5,551 bases of DNA from Chitinophagaceae bacterium (GTDB taxonomy: Bacteria; Bacteroidota; Bacteroidia; Chitinophagales; Chitinophagaceae). Location of the stretch: NCBI GenBank assembly GCA_003136915.1, contig PLEB01000125.1:324-5874 (forward strand), in the 5' to 3' direction. Positions 1 to 5,551 of this stretch are shown here, one piece after another. Position 1 is the stretch's first letter. Each line of letters begins with the position of its first letter. The translations under genes were made by a program, and so were the position numbers. The notes under the pieces were generated by a model. That model was not told where the DNA came from and made no database searches. It saw only the letters and a program-made list of their open reading frames with translations.

Positions 1-1096
1 TCGTGATGCCACTTCCTGATGGTACCAGGTAAGAAAAATTCAGTCCGAGCATATTATATTTCAGTCCAACGCCCAAAGTAAAATATTGCCTTCCGCCCTG
101 GCTAACATCTTCATAAAAATATCCCAGCCGGAAAGCGAACTGCTCGTTATAAGTATATTCCGCTCCGATAGAAGCATCAATTTTTTTTATCTGCTCCCCT
201 CCGGAAAATGAATTGAACCAGCTGGCTGTAACTGCCTGGTTGTGGTATTTATCCAATGCATCTGTTGTTACCGTATCAGAGCCGTTTACCGGAACCGGTG
301 GTGCAGGCACCAATAATTTGTTCAGGTCCAGGCCAAAAGTGATCTTGTTCTGCTCGTCAAATACTTTTGTGTAAGCTGCACCTATGCCGATATTTGCGGG
401 GATATATTCTTTTTGAGTTGCATCATTTGTATAGCCGATCTTGGAACCGAGATTGGTCAAAGCAGCTCCGAAGGTCCAGCCCTGCTTGTTGGCATCGGTG
501 CCATTATAGTATAAGGAAAGGTCACCGGCCACGGCATTTCCGGCCTTGTATGCAGATATGCTTCCACTGGCTGCAGCGGCTCCCAGGGTGAGGTTGGAAT
601 TGATATATCGCAAGGCCAAACCCAGGGAAAGTCTGTCCGAGAGTTTTCTGGAATAGCCCAGATCAAATGCAAATTCCCTGGGCCTTCCTTCGCCCCAGTT
701 ATTTCCATTGTAGTCCGAAAACTGAATGCTTCCCAGACTGAAATAACGGATCGAGGCTGAAATGGCCTCGTTATCATCCAGTTTATGGTATCCTGCTGCG
801 GTCAGCAGGTATACATCATTCAATCCCAAGTCCTTAAGCCAGGGCGTGTAAGTGAGGCCGATCCCGGTATTGTATGGCGAAAACGGAGTTTTGGCCAGGT
901 TATAGAAAGAAGAATTCGCATCCGGGGAAGTAGCCAGCCCAAGTTCTCCCATCGCGCCGGCGCGCGCATCAGGCGAAATTCGTAAAAATGGTACCGCCGT
1001 GGTAACCACATTGATAGGTTGGGTTTGGGCACTTACCAGATTCAGGGAAAACATACCGCACAGTAAAGCAGTTAGTTGGCAAAACAGTCTTTTCAT
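1..1096 (-). CDS. porV: Type IX secretion system outer-membrane protein PorV (LptO), 3' end cut by the window edge
   Basis: This outer-membrane beta-barrel belongs to the T9SS. In the family, PorV binds the C-terminal signal of cargo at the SprA translocon and passes it to the PorU sortase at the cell surface. The visible 365 codons begin at an ATG followed by a Sec signal peptide (positive MKR, hydrophobic core, VSA|QTQ cleavage after residue 23). The family's conserved N-terminal block follows: FLRISPDARAGAMGELGLAT at residues 37-56, then SPDAN at 57-61. The rest alternates short aromatic and glycine-rich strands typical of a barrel, for example GVGLKYNMLGLNFSYLVP at 342-359. Relatives are about 380-400 residues long, so only the last strand should be missing. 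No Shine-Dalgarno sequence precedes the ATG; the upstream bases are AT-rich, as is usual in Bacteroidota. The gene diverges from gldJ. PorQ and other FadL-like barrels are less likely because of the N-terminal block. Confidence 0.93.
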   Translation of the reverse strand, partial: MKRLFCQLTALLCGMFSLNLVSAQTQPINVVTTAVPFLRISPDARAGAMGELGLATSPDANSSFYNLAKTPFSPYNTGIGLTYTPWLKDLGLNDVYLLTAAGYHKLDDNEAISASIRYFSLGSIQFSDYNGNNWGEGRPREFAFDLGYSRKLSDRLSLGLALRYINSNLTLGAAAASGSISAYKAGNAVAGDLSLYYNGTDANKQGWTFGAALTNLGSKIGYTNDATQKEYIPANIGIGAAYTKVFDEQNKITFGLDLNKLLVPAPPVPVNGSDTVTTDALDKYHNQAVTASWFNSFSGGEQIKKIDASIGAEYTYNEQFAFRLGYFYEDVSQGGRQYFTLGVGLKYNMLGLNFSYLVPSGSGIT

Positions 1097-1233
1097 GTAA
1101 TTAAATTTAGCTTAAAAGGACACTGACCACATAAATGATACCCCTGTTCTTGCAAAACAGTTGCTCGAGGAGATCATTTTCAGCTTTTAAAGGGTAGAAA
1201 TTTGTCGATAGCTAATCTGGTGGTTTTAAGTGA

Positions 1234-1431
1234 GTTCCAAAAACAGTCCCGGTCCTTCCTGCCAATCCTGCCCACGGAGCCCGAAATGGTGCAGCATGCT
1301 GTACCGGCTTCTCGAACGGATTCAGGTTGAAATTATTGCGCAAGTTAAAGGTTTCCAATGTCTTTAAAATCAACAGCCTCCGACACGGGACCTGCTCTCC
1401 TTTTAACATTCCCAAAAAGGGAATTTTTATT
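1234..1431 (+). ncRNA. Possible structured small RNA ending at an intrinsic terminator (speculative)
   Basis: This is a candidate only; it matches no RNA family I recognise (not tmRNA, SRP RNA or RNase P RNA by their signature motifs). Seen directly: the two ends of the block can pair. GTT 1234-1236, AAAA 1239-1242 and CAGTCCCG 1244-1251 face CGGGA 1386-1390, CTG 1392-1394, TTTT 1401-1404 and AAC 1405-1407. Inside is an 18-base palindrome with a single G-T pair (1288-1305), bracketed by AGCC 1278-1281 and GGCT 1306-1309. There is also a perfect 8-base palindrome, TTGCGCAA (1336-1343). A terminator-like hairpin follows immediately on the same strand. Against it: no promoter is recognised upstream, and short pairings can arise by chance. 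Confidence 0.2.
1408..1431 (+). terminator. Terminator-like hairpin in the porV-gldJ gap
   Basis: A six-pair stem, ATTCCC (1408-1413) with GGGAAT (1419-1424), closes an AAAAA loop and runs into TTTTTATTT (1424-1432) on the plus strand. This is the shape of a Rho-independent terminator, although the stem is short and half AT. No annotated plus-strand gene ends here, so if it works it would end an unannotated transcript or protect gldJ from upstream read-through. It could also be a chance hairpin. Confidence 0.4.
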
Positions 1432-1490
1432 TATTAGTAACTATATTCGCATTCTCAGCGTATTGTGCATTATACGCGGCTTTTATTTAC

Positions 1491-1498
1491 AATATTTG
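1491..1498 (+). promoter_or_regulatory. Possible -7 promoter element for gldJ
   Basis: AATATTTG matches seven of eight positions of the Bacteroidota -7 consensus TAnnTTTG and lies about 50 bases before the gldJ ATG, a plausible leader length. It sits in a small inverted repeat, CAATA (1490-1494) and TATTG (1499-1503). The nearest upstream TTG (1463-1465) is 25 bases away rather than the usual 19-21, so the -33 element is poor and the call is tentative. Confidence 0.3.
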
Positions 1499-1549
1499 TA
1501 TTGAAAGGGCGTTTCTTCAGTTAACATATCACGGTTAAATGCGTTTTCT

Positions 1550-3109
1550 ATGAATTTCAAAAATCTCGTTATCCTGGCTTCCTGTGCTGTTGCGGCAAGT
1601 TCCTGCAAAGACGGTAAGTTATTCGGTAAAAAGAAGGATTCTTCAACTGTGACCGGTTGGAACTATAATGATAAGAATATGGGTGGTTACCAGGTATCCC
1701 GTGAGAAGGAAGAGCGGACCGGACCAGGTCTGGTATTTATCCAGGGAGGTACTTTTACCATGGGGGCTACTGAAGAAGACGTAATGAGCGACTGGAACAA
1801 TATTCCAAGGCGCGTAACGGTGAACTCTTTTTACATAGACAGAACGGAAGTAGCCAATGTGCACTACCGCGAATATCTGTACTGGATCGATAATGTATTT
1901 GACGGGGATGAATTTAAGACTGTCCGCGAAGGTGCTCTTCCGGATACGCTTGTTTGGAGAAGCGAGCTGGCATATAACGAACCCCTGGTGGAATATTATT
2001 TCCGTCATCCTTCATATAATTATTACCCTGTCGTTGGAGTGACCTGGAGACAGGCCCATGACTTTTGTTTATGGAGAACTGACCGGGTGAATGAAAAGGC
2101 ATTGGTTGACCGTGGATTCATCAACAAAAATTCTTTAAAAAATATTCAGGGACTTGGCCAGGAGAATTTCAATACTAAGGCTTACCTGATGGGTGAGTAT
2201 CAGGCTACCCCGGGTCCGGCTGCAAAGTCCAAGAAGAATGAACTTAAGAACCCGAATGGTACCCCGCGTACCCAGGTTACTTTTGAAGATGGCATTTTGC
2301 TTCCTTCCTACCGGTTGCCCACAGAGGCCGAATGGGAATATGCGGCCCTTGGTCTAATTAATCAGAATCCTGCTCCGAGCACGAGTGATAAAAAACGCGG
2401 TGAAGAGCTGGTCGCCAATAAACAGGTTTATTCATGGAGTCAGAATGTAAATGGTCTTCGTGATTCCCGTCGCGGAAGCTGGCAGGGTACCTTCCTTGCA
2501 AACTTCAAACGTGGATCAGGAGACAATATGGGTGTTGCCGGAGGTTTGAATGATAACGCCGTTTATACTGCAGATGTAACTTCTTTTTATCCCAATGGTT
2601 TCGGATTATATAATATGTCCGGTAATGTGAGCGAATGGGTTGAGGATGTTTATCGCCCGCTGTCTTCACAGGACGTGGATGACGTGGCTCCTTTCCGTGG
2701 TAACCAGTTTACCACAATTGATCTGGGCAAGGAAAACAAACCTGACCGGGATAGTCTCGGAAGAATTAAGTACAGGAACGTAACAGATGAAGAAAGCAAG
2801 AACCGCCGTAATTACCAGAAAGGAGATGTAATCAACTACCTCGATGGTGACTCCCTGATTGCAGGAGTATATTACGGGTATGGTAAAACGACCTTGATCA
2901 GTGATAAATCAAGGGTGATCAAAGGTGGAAGCTGGAATGACCGCGCTTATTGGTTAGGCCCTGGTACCCGCCGCTTCATGGAAGAAGATCAGTCAAGTTC
3001 CACAGTTGGATTCCGTTGTGCCATGGACCGTGTGGGTAGTGCCGCAGGTAATGGAAGGAAAACTGGTATCACTTACAAAGAGAGAAAGCAAAATGCCCGA
3101 AAACAATAA
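1550..3109 (+). CDS. gldJ: Gliding motility / T9SS lipoprotein GldJ
   Basis: GldJ is an outer-membrane lipoprotein required for gliding and, by stabilising GldK and related ring components, for type IX secretion. The 519-residue product opens with a lipoprotein signal: hydrophobic residues 6-17, with Cys19 in ASSC as the likely lipidated residue (LASC ending at Cys12 also resembles a lipobox but leaves too short a hydrophobic core). A GldJ-typical linker TGWNYNDKNMGG (35-46) leads into an FGE/sulfatase-modifying-factor domain (about 58-492). Its landmarks are FIQGGTFTMG (63-72), RLPTEAEWEYAA (255-266), GLYNMSGNVSEWV (352-364), VIKGGSW (456-462) and VGFRCA (486-491). Only four cysteines exist (12, 19, 173, 490), so the catalytic pair of true FGE enzymes is missing and a structural role is expected. 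The tail after 493 is basic (many K and R). No Shine-Dalgarno precedes the ATG, and the nearby upstream ATG at 1539 is out of frame. A terminator follows the stop. Confidence 0.96.
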   Translation: MNFKNLVILASCAVAASSCKDGKLFGKKKDSSTVTGWNYNDKNMGGYQVSREKEERTGPGLVFIQGGTFTMGATEEDVMSDWNNIPRRVTVNSFYIDRTEVANVHYREYLYWIDNVFDGDEFKTVREGALPDTLVWRSELAYNEPLVEYYFRHPSYNYYPVVGVTWRQAHDFCLWRTDRVNEKALVDRGFINKNSLKNIQGLGQENFNTKAYLMGEYQATPGPAAKSKKNELKNPNGTPRTQVTFEDGILLPSYRLPTEAEWEYAALGLINQNPAPSTSDKKRGEELVANKQVYSWSQNVNGLRDSRRGSWQGTFLANFKRGSGDNMGVAGGLNDNAVYTADVTSFYPNGFGLYNMSGNVSEWVEDVYRPLSSQDVDDVAPFRGNQFTTIDLGKENKPDRDSLGRIKYRNVTDEESKNRRNYQKGDVINYLDGDSLIAGVYYGYGKTTLISDKSRVIKGGSWNDRAYWLGPGTRRFMEEDQSSSTVGFRCAMDRVGSAAGNGRKTGITYKERKQNARKQ

Positions 3110-3128
3110 GACGTATTTCAAATTATAT

Positions 3129-3164
3129 AAAAGCCATCCTGAATTAAAACAGGGTGGCTTTTTT
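3129..3164 (+). terminator. Strong intrinsic terminator after gldJ
   Basis: GCCATCCTG (3133-3141) pairs with CAGGGTGGC (3150-3158) through nine pairs including one G-T, closing an eight-base AATTAAAA loop. Four further A-T pairs (3129-3132 with 3159-3162) extend the stem, and a run of six T (3159-3164) follows. It begins 19 bases after the gldJ stop, so it should end the gldJ transcript and separate it from murF. With A residues on the 5' side it could also act weakly on the other strand. Confidence 0.85.
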
Positions 3165-3170
3165 GTTGAG

Positions 3171-3178
3171 TACATTTG
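3171..3178 (+). promoter_or_regulatory. Candidate murF promoter -7 element
   Basis: TACATTTG is an exact match to the Bacteroidota -7 consensus TAnnTTTG, placed directly after the gldJ terminator and before the murF ATG codons at 3184 and 3193. murF needs its own promoter if the terminator is effective. No TTG occurs at the expected 19-21-base distance upstream, because that position falls in the terminator stem. The match is therefore one-sided. The implied transcription start (about 3182-3186) would give a very short or absent leader. Confidence 0.4.
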
Positions 3179-3183
3179 TTGCG

Positions 3184-4467
3184 ATGATTTCCATGGAGAC
3201 ATTATATTCCATTTTCTTAAGATATCCCTCGGTATGTACCGATAGCAGAAAGCTCAGGGCCGGAGATCTTTTCTTTGCACTTAAGGGAGAAAATTTTAAT
3301 GGCAACCGTTTTGCCGCACAGGCCATCAATGAAGGAGCGGCCTATGCAATTATCGACGAATCACCAGAAACTCCGAACGACAGGTTCATCCAGGTAAATG
3401 ATGTTTTAAAAACATTACAGGAGCTTGCCGGCTATCATCGGCTGCGATTCTCCATACCGTTCATAGCCATTACAGGAAGTAACGGGAAAACTACAACCAA
3501 AGAATTGATTCATGCTGTTCTTTCCAGCACTTACCGCACCTATACTACGGAAGGAAACCTCAACAACCATGTCGGGATACCGCTGACCATTCTGAAAATT
3601 AAACCGGATGCGGAGATGGCTGTAATTGAAATGGGTGCAAACCATTTGCGCGAGATTGCCGGATATTGTGAATACACCCGTCCGACCCATGGTATGATCA
3701 CCAATTGTGGCAAGGCCCACCTGGAAGGATTTGGCAGCATCGAGGGCGTACGCAAAGGCAAGGGTGAACTTTATGATTGGTTACGTGCCAATGGAGGAAC
3801 GGCCTTTGTAATGTGGGATTACGATTATCTCCGCGACATGAGCAAAGGCATTCCGGAGATTGTTTCTTACGGCACAAGCGATGCATCCGTGACGGGAATA
3901 GCGGATGGAGCAGGACCCTTTCTCCGCGTATTATTAACGCACGGCGTACATAATCATTCTATCCAAACCCAACTTACAGGAAGATACAATCTTCCGAATG
4001 TACTTGCAGCAGTTACCATTGGGAATTATTTTAATACGGATCCTGCAAAAATTAAAAAGGCGATTGAGGAATATAAACCTTCCAACAGCCGCTCACAAAT
4101 TATGGAATGGGGCAGCAATACCGTTGTACTTGATGCCTACAATGCAAATCCCTCCAGCATGAAACTGGCCATTGAAAATTTTGCTACCATTACGTCGGGG
4201 GATAAAGTGCTTGTTCTTGGTGCGATGGCGGAGCTAGGGGCAGGCAGCGTGCAGGAACATGAAGAAATATTGCAAGAGATTGCCGCCTATCCCTGGAAAG
4301 AGGTCTTACTGGTCGGAGGCGATTTCCTGAAAATAAAACACAATTACCGCAGTTTTCATACCGCTGAAGAAGCCGGGAATTGGTTGAAATCCCGGCATTT
4401 TGCTAACACGCACTTTCTGGTAAAAGGTTCCAGGAGTATGGGGATGGAGAAAGCCTTGATGCTGTGA
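3184..4467 (+). CDS. murF: UDP-N-acetylmuramoyl-tripeptide--D-alanyl-D-alanine ligase MurF
   Basis: MurF adds D-Ala-D-Ala to the UDP-MurNAc-tripeptide using ATP, completing the cytoplasmic peptidoglycan precursor. Numbered from the ATG at 3184 (427 residues), the N-terminal substrate domain contains SVCTDSRKLRAGDLFFALKG (16-35). The ATP-binding P-loop is TGSNGKTTTKE (97-107), followed by NNHVGIP (127-133), EMGANH (149-154) and NCGKAHLEGFGS (174-185). KGE at 193-195 is where the family carries its carbamoylated lysine. The Mur ligase signature DAYNANPSSM is at 317-326, LGAMAELG at 345-352 and KGSRSMGME at 414-422. The length is normal for Bacteroidota MurF. The frame is open back to a GTG at 3154, but that codon lies inside the gldJ terminator stem, so 3184 is preferred. 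The ATG at 3193 (METLYSIF) is equally consistent with homologue N-termini and would give 424 residues. The product should be cytoplasmic and essential. MurF rather than MurC, MurD or MurE is indicated by the central signatures. Confidence 0.95.
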   Translation: MISMETLYSIFLRYPSVCTDSRKLRAGDLFFALKGENFNGNRFAAQAINEGAAYAIIDESPETPNDRFIQVNDVLKTLQELAGYHRLRFSIPFIAITGSNGKTTTKELIHAVLSSTYRTYTTEGNLNNHVGIPLTILKIKPDAEMAVIEMGANHLREIAGYCEYTRPTHGMITNCGKAHLEGFGSIEGVRKGKGELYDWLRANGGTAFVMWDYDYLRDMSKGIPEIVSYGTSDASVTGIADGAGPFLRVLLTHGVHNHSIQTQLTGRYNLPNVLAAVTIGNYFNTDPAKIKKAIEEYKPSNSRSQIMEWGSNTVVLDAYNANPSSMKLAIENFATITSGDKVLVLGAMAELGAGSVQEHEEILQEIAAYPWKEVLLVGGDFLKIKHNYRSFHTAEEAGNWLKSRHFANTHFLVKGSRSMGMEKALML

Positions 4468-4479
4468 ATGATTTTGGAA

Positions 4480-4624
4480 AGTTGATGGTTGATGAGTTAG
4501 GGATTATGGATTATGGATTATGGATGATGGGTGATGGGCATCAGATGCAAATTTACACCTAAAGTCCATCAACTCATAACCCATAACTCATAACCCATAA
4601 CCTCCAAATCATCAACCATCAACT
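4480..4624. repeat. Imperfect long inverted repeat made of 7-base units, between convergent genes
   Basis: Two arms of about 52 bases face each other around a roughly 40-base centre. The outer 15 bases (GTTGATGGTTGATGA, 4481-4495) are perfectly repeated in inverted form at 4609-4623. Over 52 ungapped positions I count 42 matches. Both arms are runs of heptads in register. The left arm (4481-4536) reads GTTGATG twice, AGTTAGG, GATTATG three times, GATGATG, GGTGATG. The right arm, read on the minus strand from 4623, is GTTGATG twice, ATTTGGA, GGTTATG twice, AGTTATG, GGTTATG. The spacer holds a small palindrome, GCATCAGATGC (4538-4548). The repeat fills nearly all of the gap between the murF and cytochrome stops. 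It could be a bidirectional terminator, a dispersed REP-like or MITE-like element, or both; no coding function is visible. Confidence 0.9.
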
Positions 4625-4627
4625 GAA

Positions 4628-5551
4628 TTACTTGCTTGCCTGAAACTTAACCACCGCATGCACGATGGGTTTCAGCGTCTGAATGTAACTATAGATATTT
4701 TCCAGATCGCGGTCGGTCATTGATGCATACATCGTCCAGGGCATAATGGTTTGCATTTCTCCGGGGTTTAGTACCCGATGGGCGTTTGCGCTATCCCTGA
4801 ATTGTTGGAACCTTTTTACAAATATCTCTCTGGTCCAGGATCCGATACCGGAATTTTTATCCGGGGTTATATTCGCAGAGCGCACAAGACCTGCAGGCAA
4901 TTGGAACTCACGGCCACCTGCCATCGCTAAATCCTCAATAAATTTCCCTTTTACCAAAGGCGTATGACATGCATGGCAGGCAGCGATGGTAAAGAGGTAT
5001 TTTCCCTGGGCGACGCTATCGCTTTTGTCCGCCGGGATCTTTCCGGGATTTGCCGCTTCGGGAATGGTGTTCACGATAAAATTCATGGGAAAATCAGAAT
5101 GGGATTCCGGCACAGCGTGTTCAACTGAAGGGAGACTTCGCAGATAAGCAATTACCGCTTTGACGTCTTCGGGATCGGCGTGGCCATAATTTTGATAAGG
5201 CATTACGGGGAATATAGGTTTGCCATTCCTCCTTACACCGGTCGTAATGGCGCGATAAATTTCCCCATCGGTCCAGGAGCCAATTCCTGCGGGGGTAATA
5301 TTTGCTGAAAAATAAACACCTGGAAAACCTTCGTTTTGGTCAAATCGCTGTCCGCCCTGAGCAAGCGTACCAATTTCCAATGGCATGGAAAACTCAGAAA
5401 CATTTCGGATGCTGTGACAATCCATACAGGACATCACGCTTTGGGCCAGGTATTCACCGCGAGCCACATGGTCCGCAGTTCTTTCAACGGATATCTGCGG
5501 AGGAGGACCCACATTTGGCAAGGCAATTTTTATGTACGCGGCAATGATGAT
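4628..5551 (-). CDS. Membrane-anchored diheme cytochrome c, 5' end cut by the window edge
   Basis: This is a periplasmic electron carrier with two cytochrome c domains. The frame is open to the right edge (308 codons before the TAA) with no credible start inside the window. A TTG at 5521 falls in the middle of the conserved sequence and should not be taken as the start. The first visible residues, IIIAAYIKIALPNVGPPP, look like the end of an N-terminal membrane anchor followed by the family's conserved PNVG segment. Heme motif one is CMDCH (5414-5428) and motif two is CHACH (4964-4978). Likely axial methionines lie in PVMPY after the first motif and TIMPWTMY after the second. Repeated segments FSANITPAGIGSWTDGEIY and RSANITPDKNSGIGSWTREI show that the two halves are duplicated domains. 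Such proteins are common in Bacteroidota, and the redox partner cannot be told from this window. It converges on murF, with the inverted repeat beginning three bases beyond its stop. Confidence 0.9.
   Translation of the reverse strand: MIIAAYIKIALPNVGPPPQISVERTADHVARGEYLAQSVMSCMDCHSIRNVSEFSMPLEIGTLAQGGQRFDQNEGFPGVYFSANITPAGIGSWTDGEIYRAITTGVRRNGKPIFPVMPYQNYGHADPEDVKAVIAYLRSLPSVEHAVPESHSDFPMNFIVNTIPEAANPGKIPADKSDSVAQGKYLFTIAACHACHTPLVKGKFIEDLAMAGGREFQLPAGLVRSANITPDKNSGIGSWTREIFVKRFQQFRDSANAHRVLNPGEMQTIMPWTMYASMTDRDLENIYSYIQTLKPIVHAVVKFQASK

Larger units (their letters stand above)
1097..1549. other. Divergent intergenic region between porV and gldJ
   Basis: These 453 bases lie between the divergent starts of porV and gldJ and hold no convincing gene. 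The porV-proximal part (1097-1200) is AT-rich and should carry the porV promoter, but I find no clear TTG-N19-21-TAnnTTTG match on the minus strand. The middle (about 1230-1407) is richer in GC and in palindromes, and ends in a terminator-like hairpin. The gldJ-proximal part (1430-1549) is again AT-rich and contains a near-match to the Bacteroidota -7 element. A 67-codon minus-strand frame at 1212-1415 has no recognisable domain. The T9SS sortase gene porU, often found here in relatives, is absent, and the gap is far too short to contain it. Confidence 0.8.

Noticed and set aside
457..777. A 106-codon frame on the minus strand inside porV, and similar shorter frames elsewhere in porV
   Set aside because: They lie in other frames of a clearly recognised gene and show no family resemblance.
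1212..1415. A 67-codon minus-strand open frame in the porV-gldJ gap (TTG at 1415, first ATG at 1409)
   Set aside because: It starts inside the terminator-like hairpin, has no ribosome-binding or promoter context I can identify, no recognisable domain, and overlaps the palindromic block. It remains possible but unsupported.
1643..2008. A 121-codon antisense frame across gldJ
   Set aside because: It is antisense to the strongly conserved GldJ N-terminal region and has no domain signature.
1550..3109. Active formylglycine-generating enzyme or sulfatase-modifying factor
   Set aside because: The fold matches, but the catalytic cysteines are missing, and the lipoprotein signal and the TGWNYND linker are GldJ features.
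3154..3183. Extending murF upstream to the GTG at 3154
   Set aside because: The GTG lies in the stem of the gldJ terminator, and the ten added residues (beginning with AFLLSTFVA after the start) have no counterpart at the N-terminus of MurF proteins.
3415..3720. A 101-codon antisense frame across murF
   Set aside because: It is antisense to the P-loop and central signatures of MurF and is best explained as a by-product of coding constraint.
4480..4624. CRISPR array in the repeat region after murF
   Set aside because: The units are 7 bases long, contiguous and arranged as an inverted repeat, with no regularly spaced unique spacers and no cas genes nearby.

Overview
The window looks like a chromosomal segment of a Bacteroidota bacterium, most plausibly from the Chitinophagia/Sphingobacteriia side of the phylum. 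The evidence is two hallmark type IX secretion system (T9SS) and gliding genes (porV and gldJ), a Bacteroidota-style murF directly after gldJ, and gene starts without Shine-Dalgarno sequences. There is also a TAnnTTTG-type promoter element. All assignments come from reading the translations; no database search was run.

Layout. Positions 1-1096 (minus strand) hold most of porV, an outer-membrane beta-barrel of the T9SS, with its C-terminus cut off by the left edge. Positions 1097-1549 are a 453-base divergent intergenic region. It contains a palindrome-rich block ending in a terminator-like hairpin (about 1230-1431), then an AT-rich stretch that should carry the gldJ promoter. gldJ (1550-3109, plus) encodes a lipoprotein with an FGE/sulfatase-modifying-factor fold that has lost the catalytic cysteines. 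A strong intrinsic terminator (3129-3164) separates it from murF (most likely start 3184, end 4467, plus), which encodes the ligase for the last cytoplasmic step of peptidoglycan precursor synthesis. The 160-base gap between murF and the convergent last gene is almost filled by a large imperfect inverted repeat built from 7-base units (4480-4624). The last gene (4628 to the right edge, minus) encodes a membrane-anchored diheme cytochrome c missing its first residues.

How the genes relate. PorV and GldJ both belong to the T9SS/gliding apparatus: PorV binds and shuttles secreted cargo at the outer membrane, and GldJ is an outer-membrane lipoprotein needed to stabilise the GldK/N ring components. 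The porV/gldJ/murF neighbourhood is a recurrent Bacteroidota arrangement, but porU, often found between porV and gldJ, is not in that gap. murF and the cytochrome are not obvious T9SS parts. I see no wholly new multi-gene system. The least explained structures are the heptad-based inverted repeat at 4480-4624 and the palindromic block at about 1230-1431.
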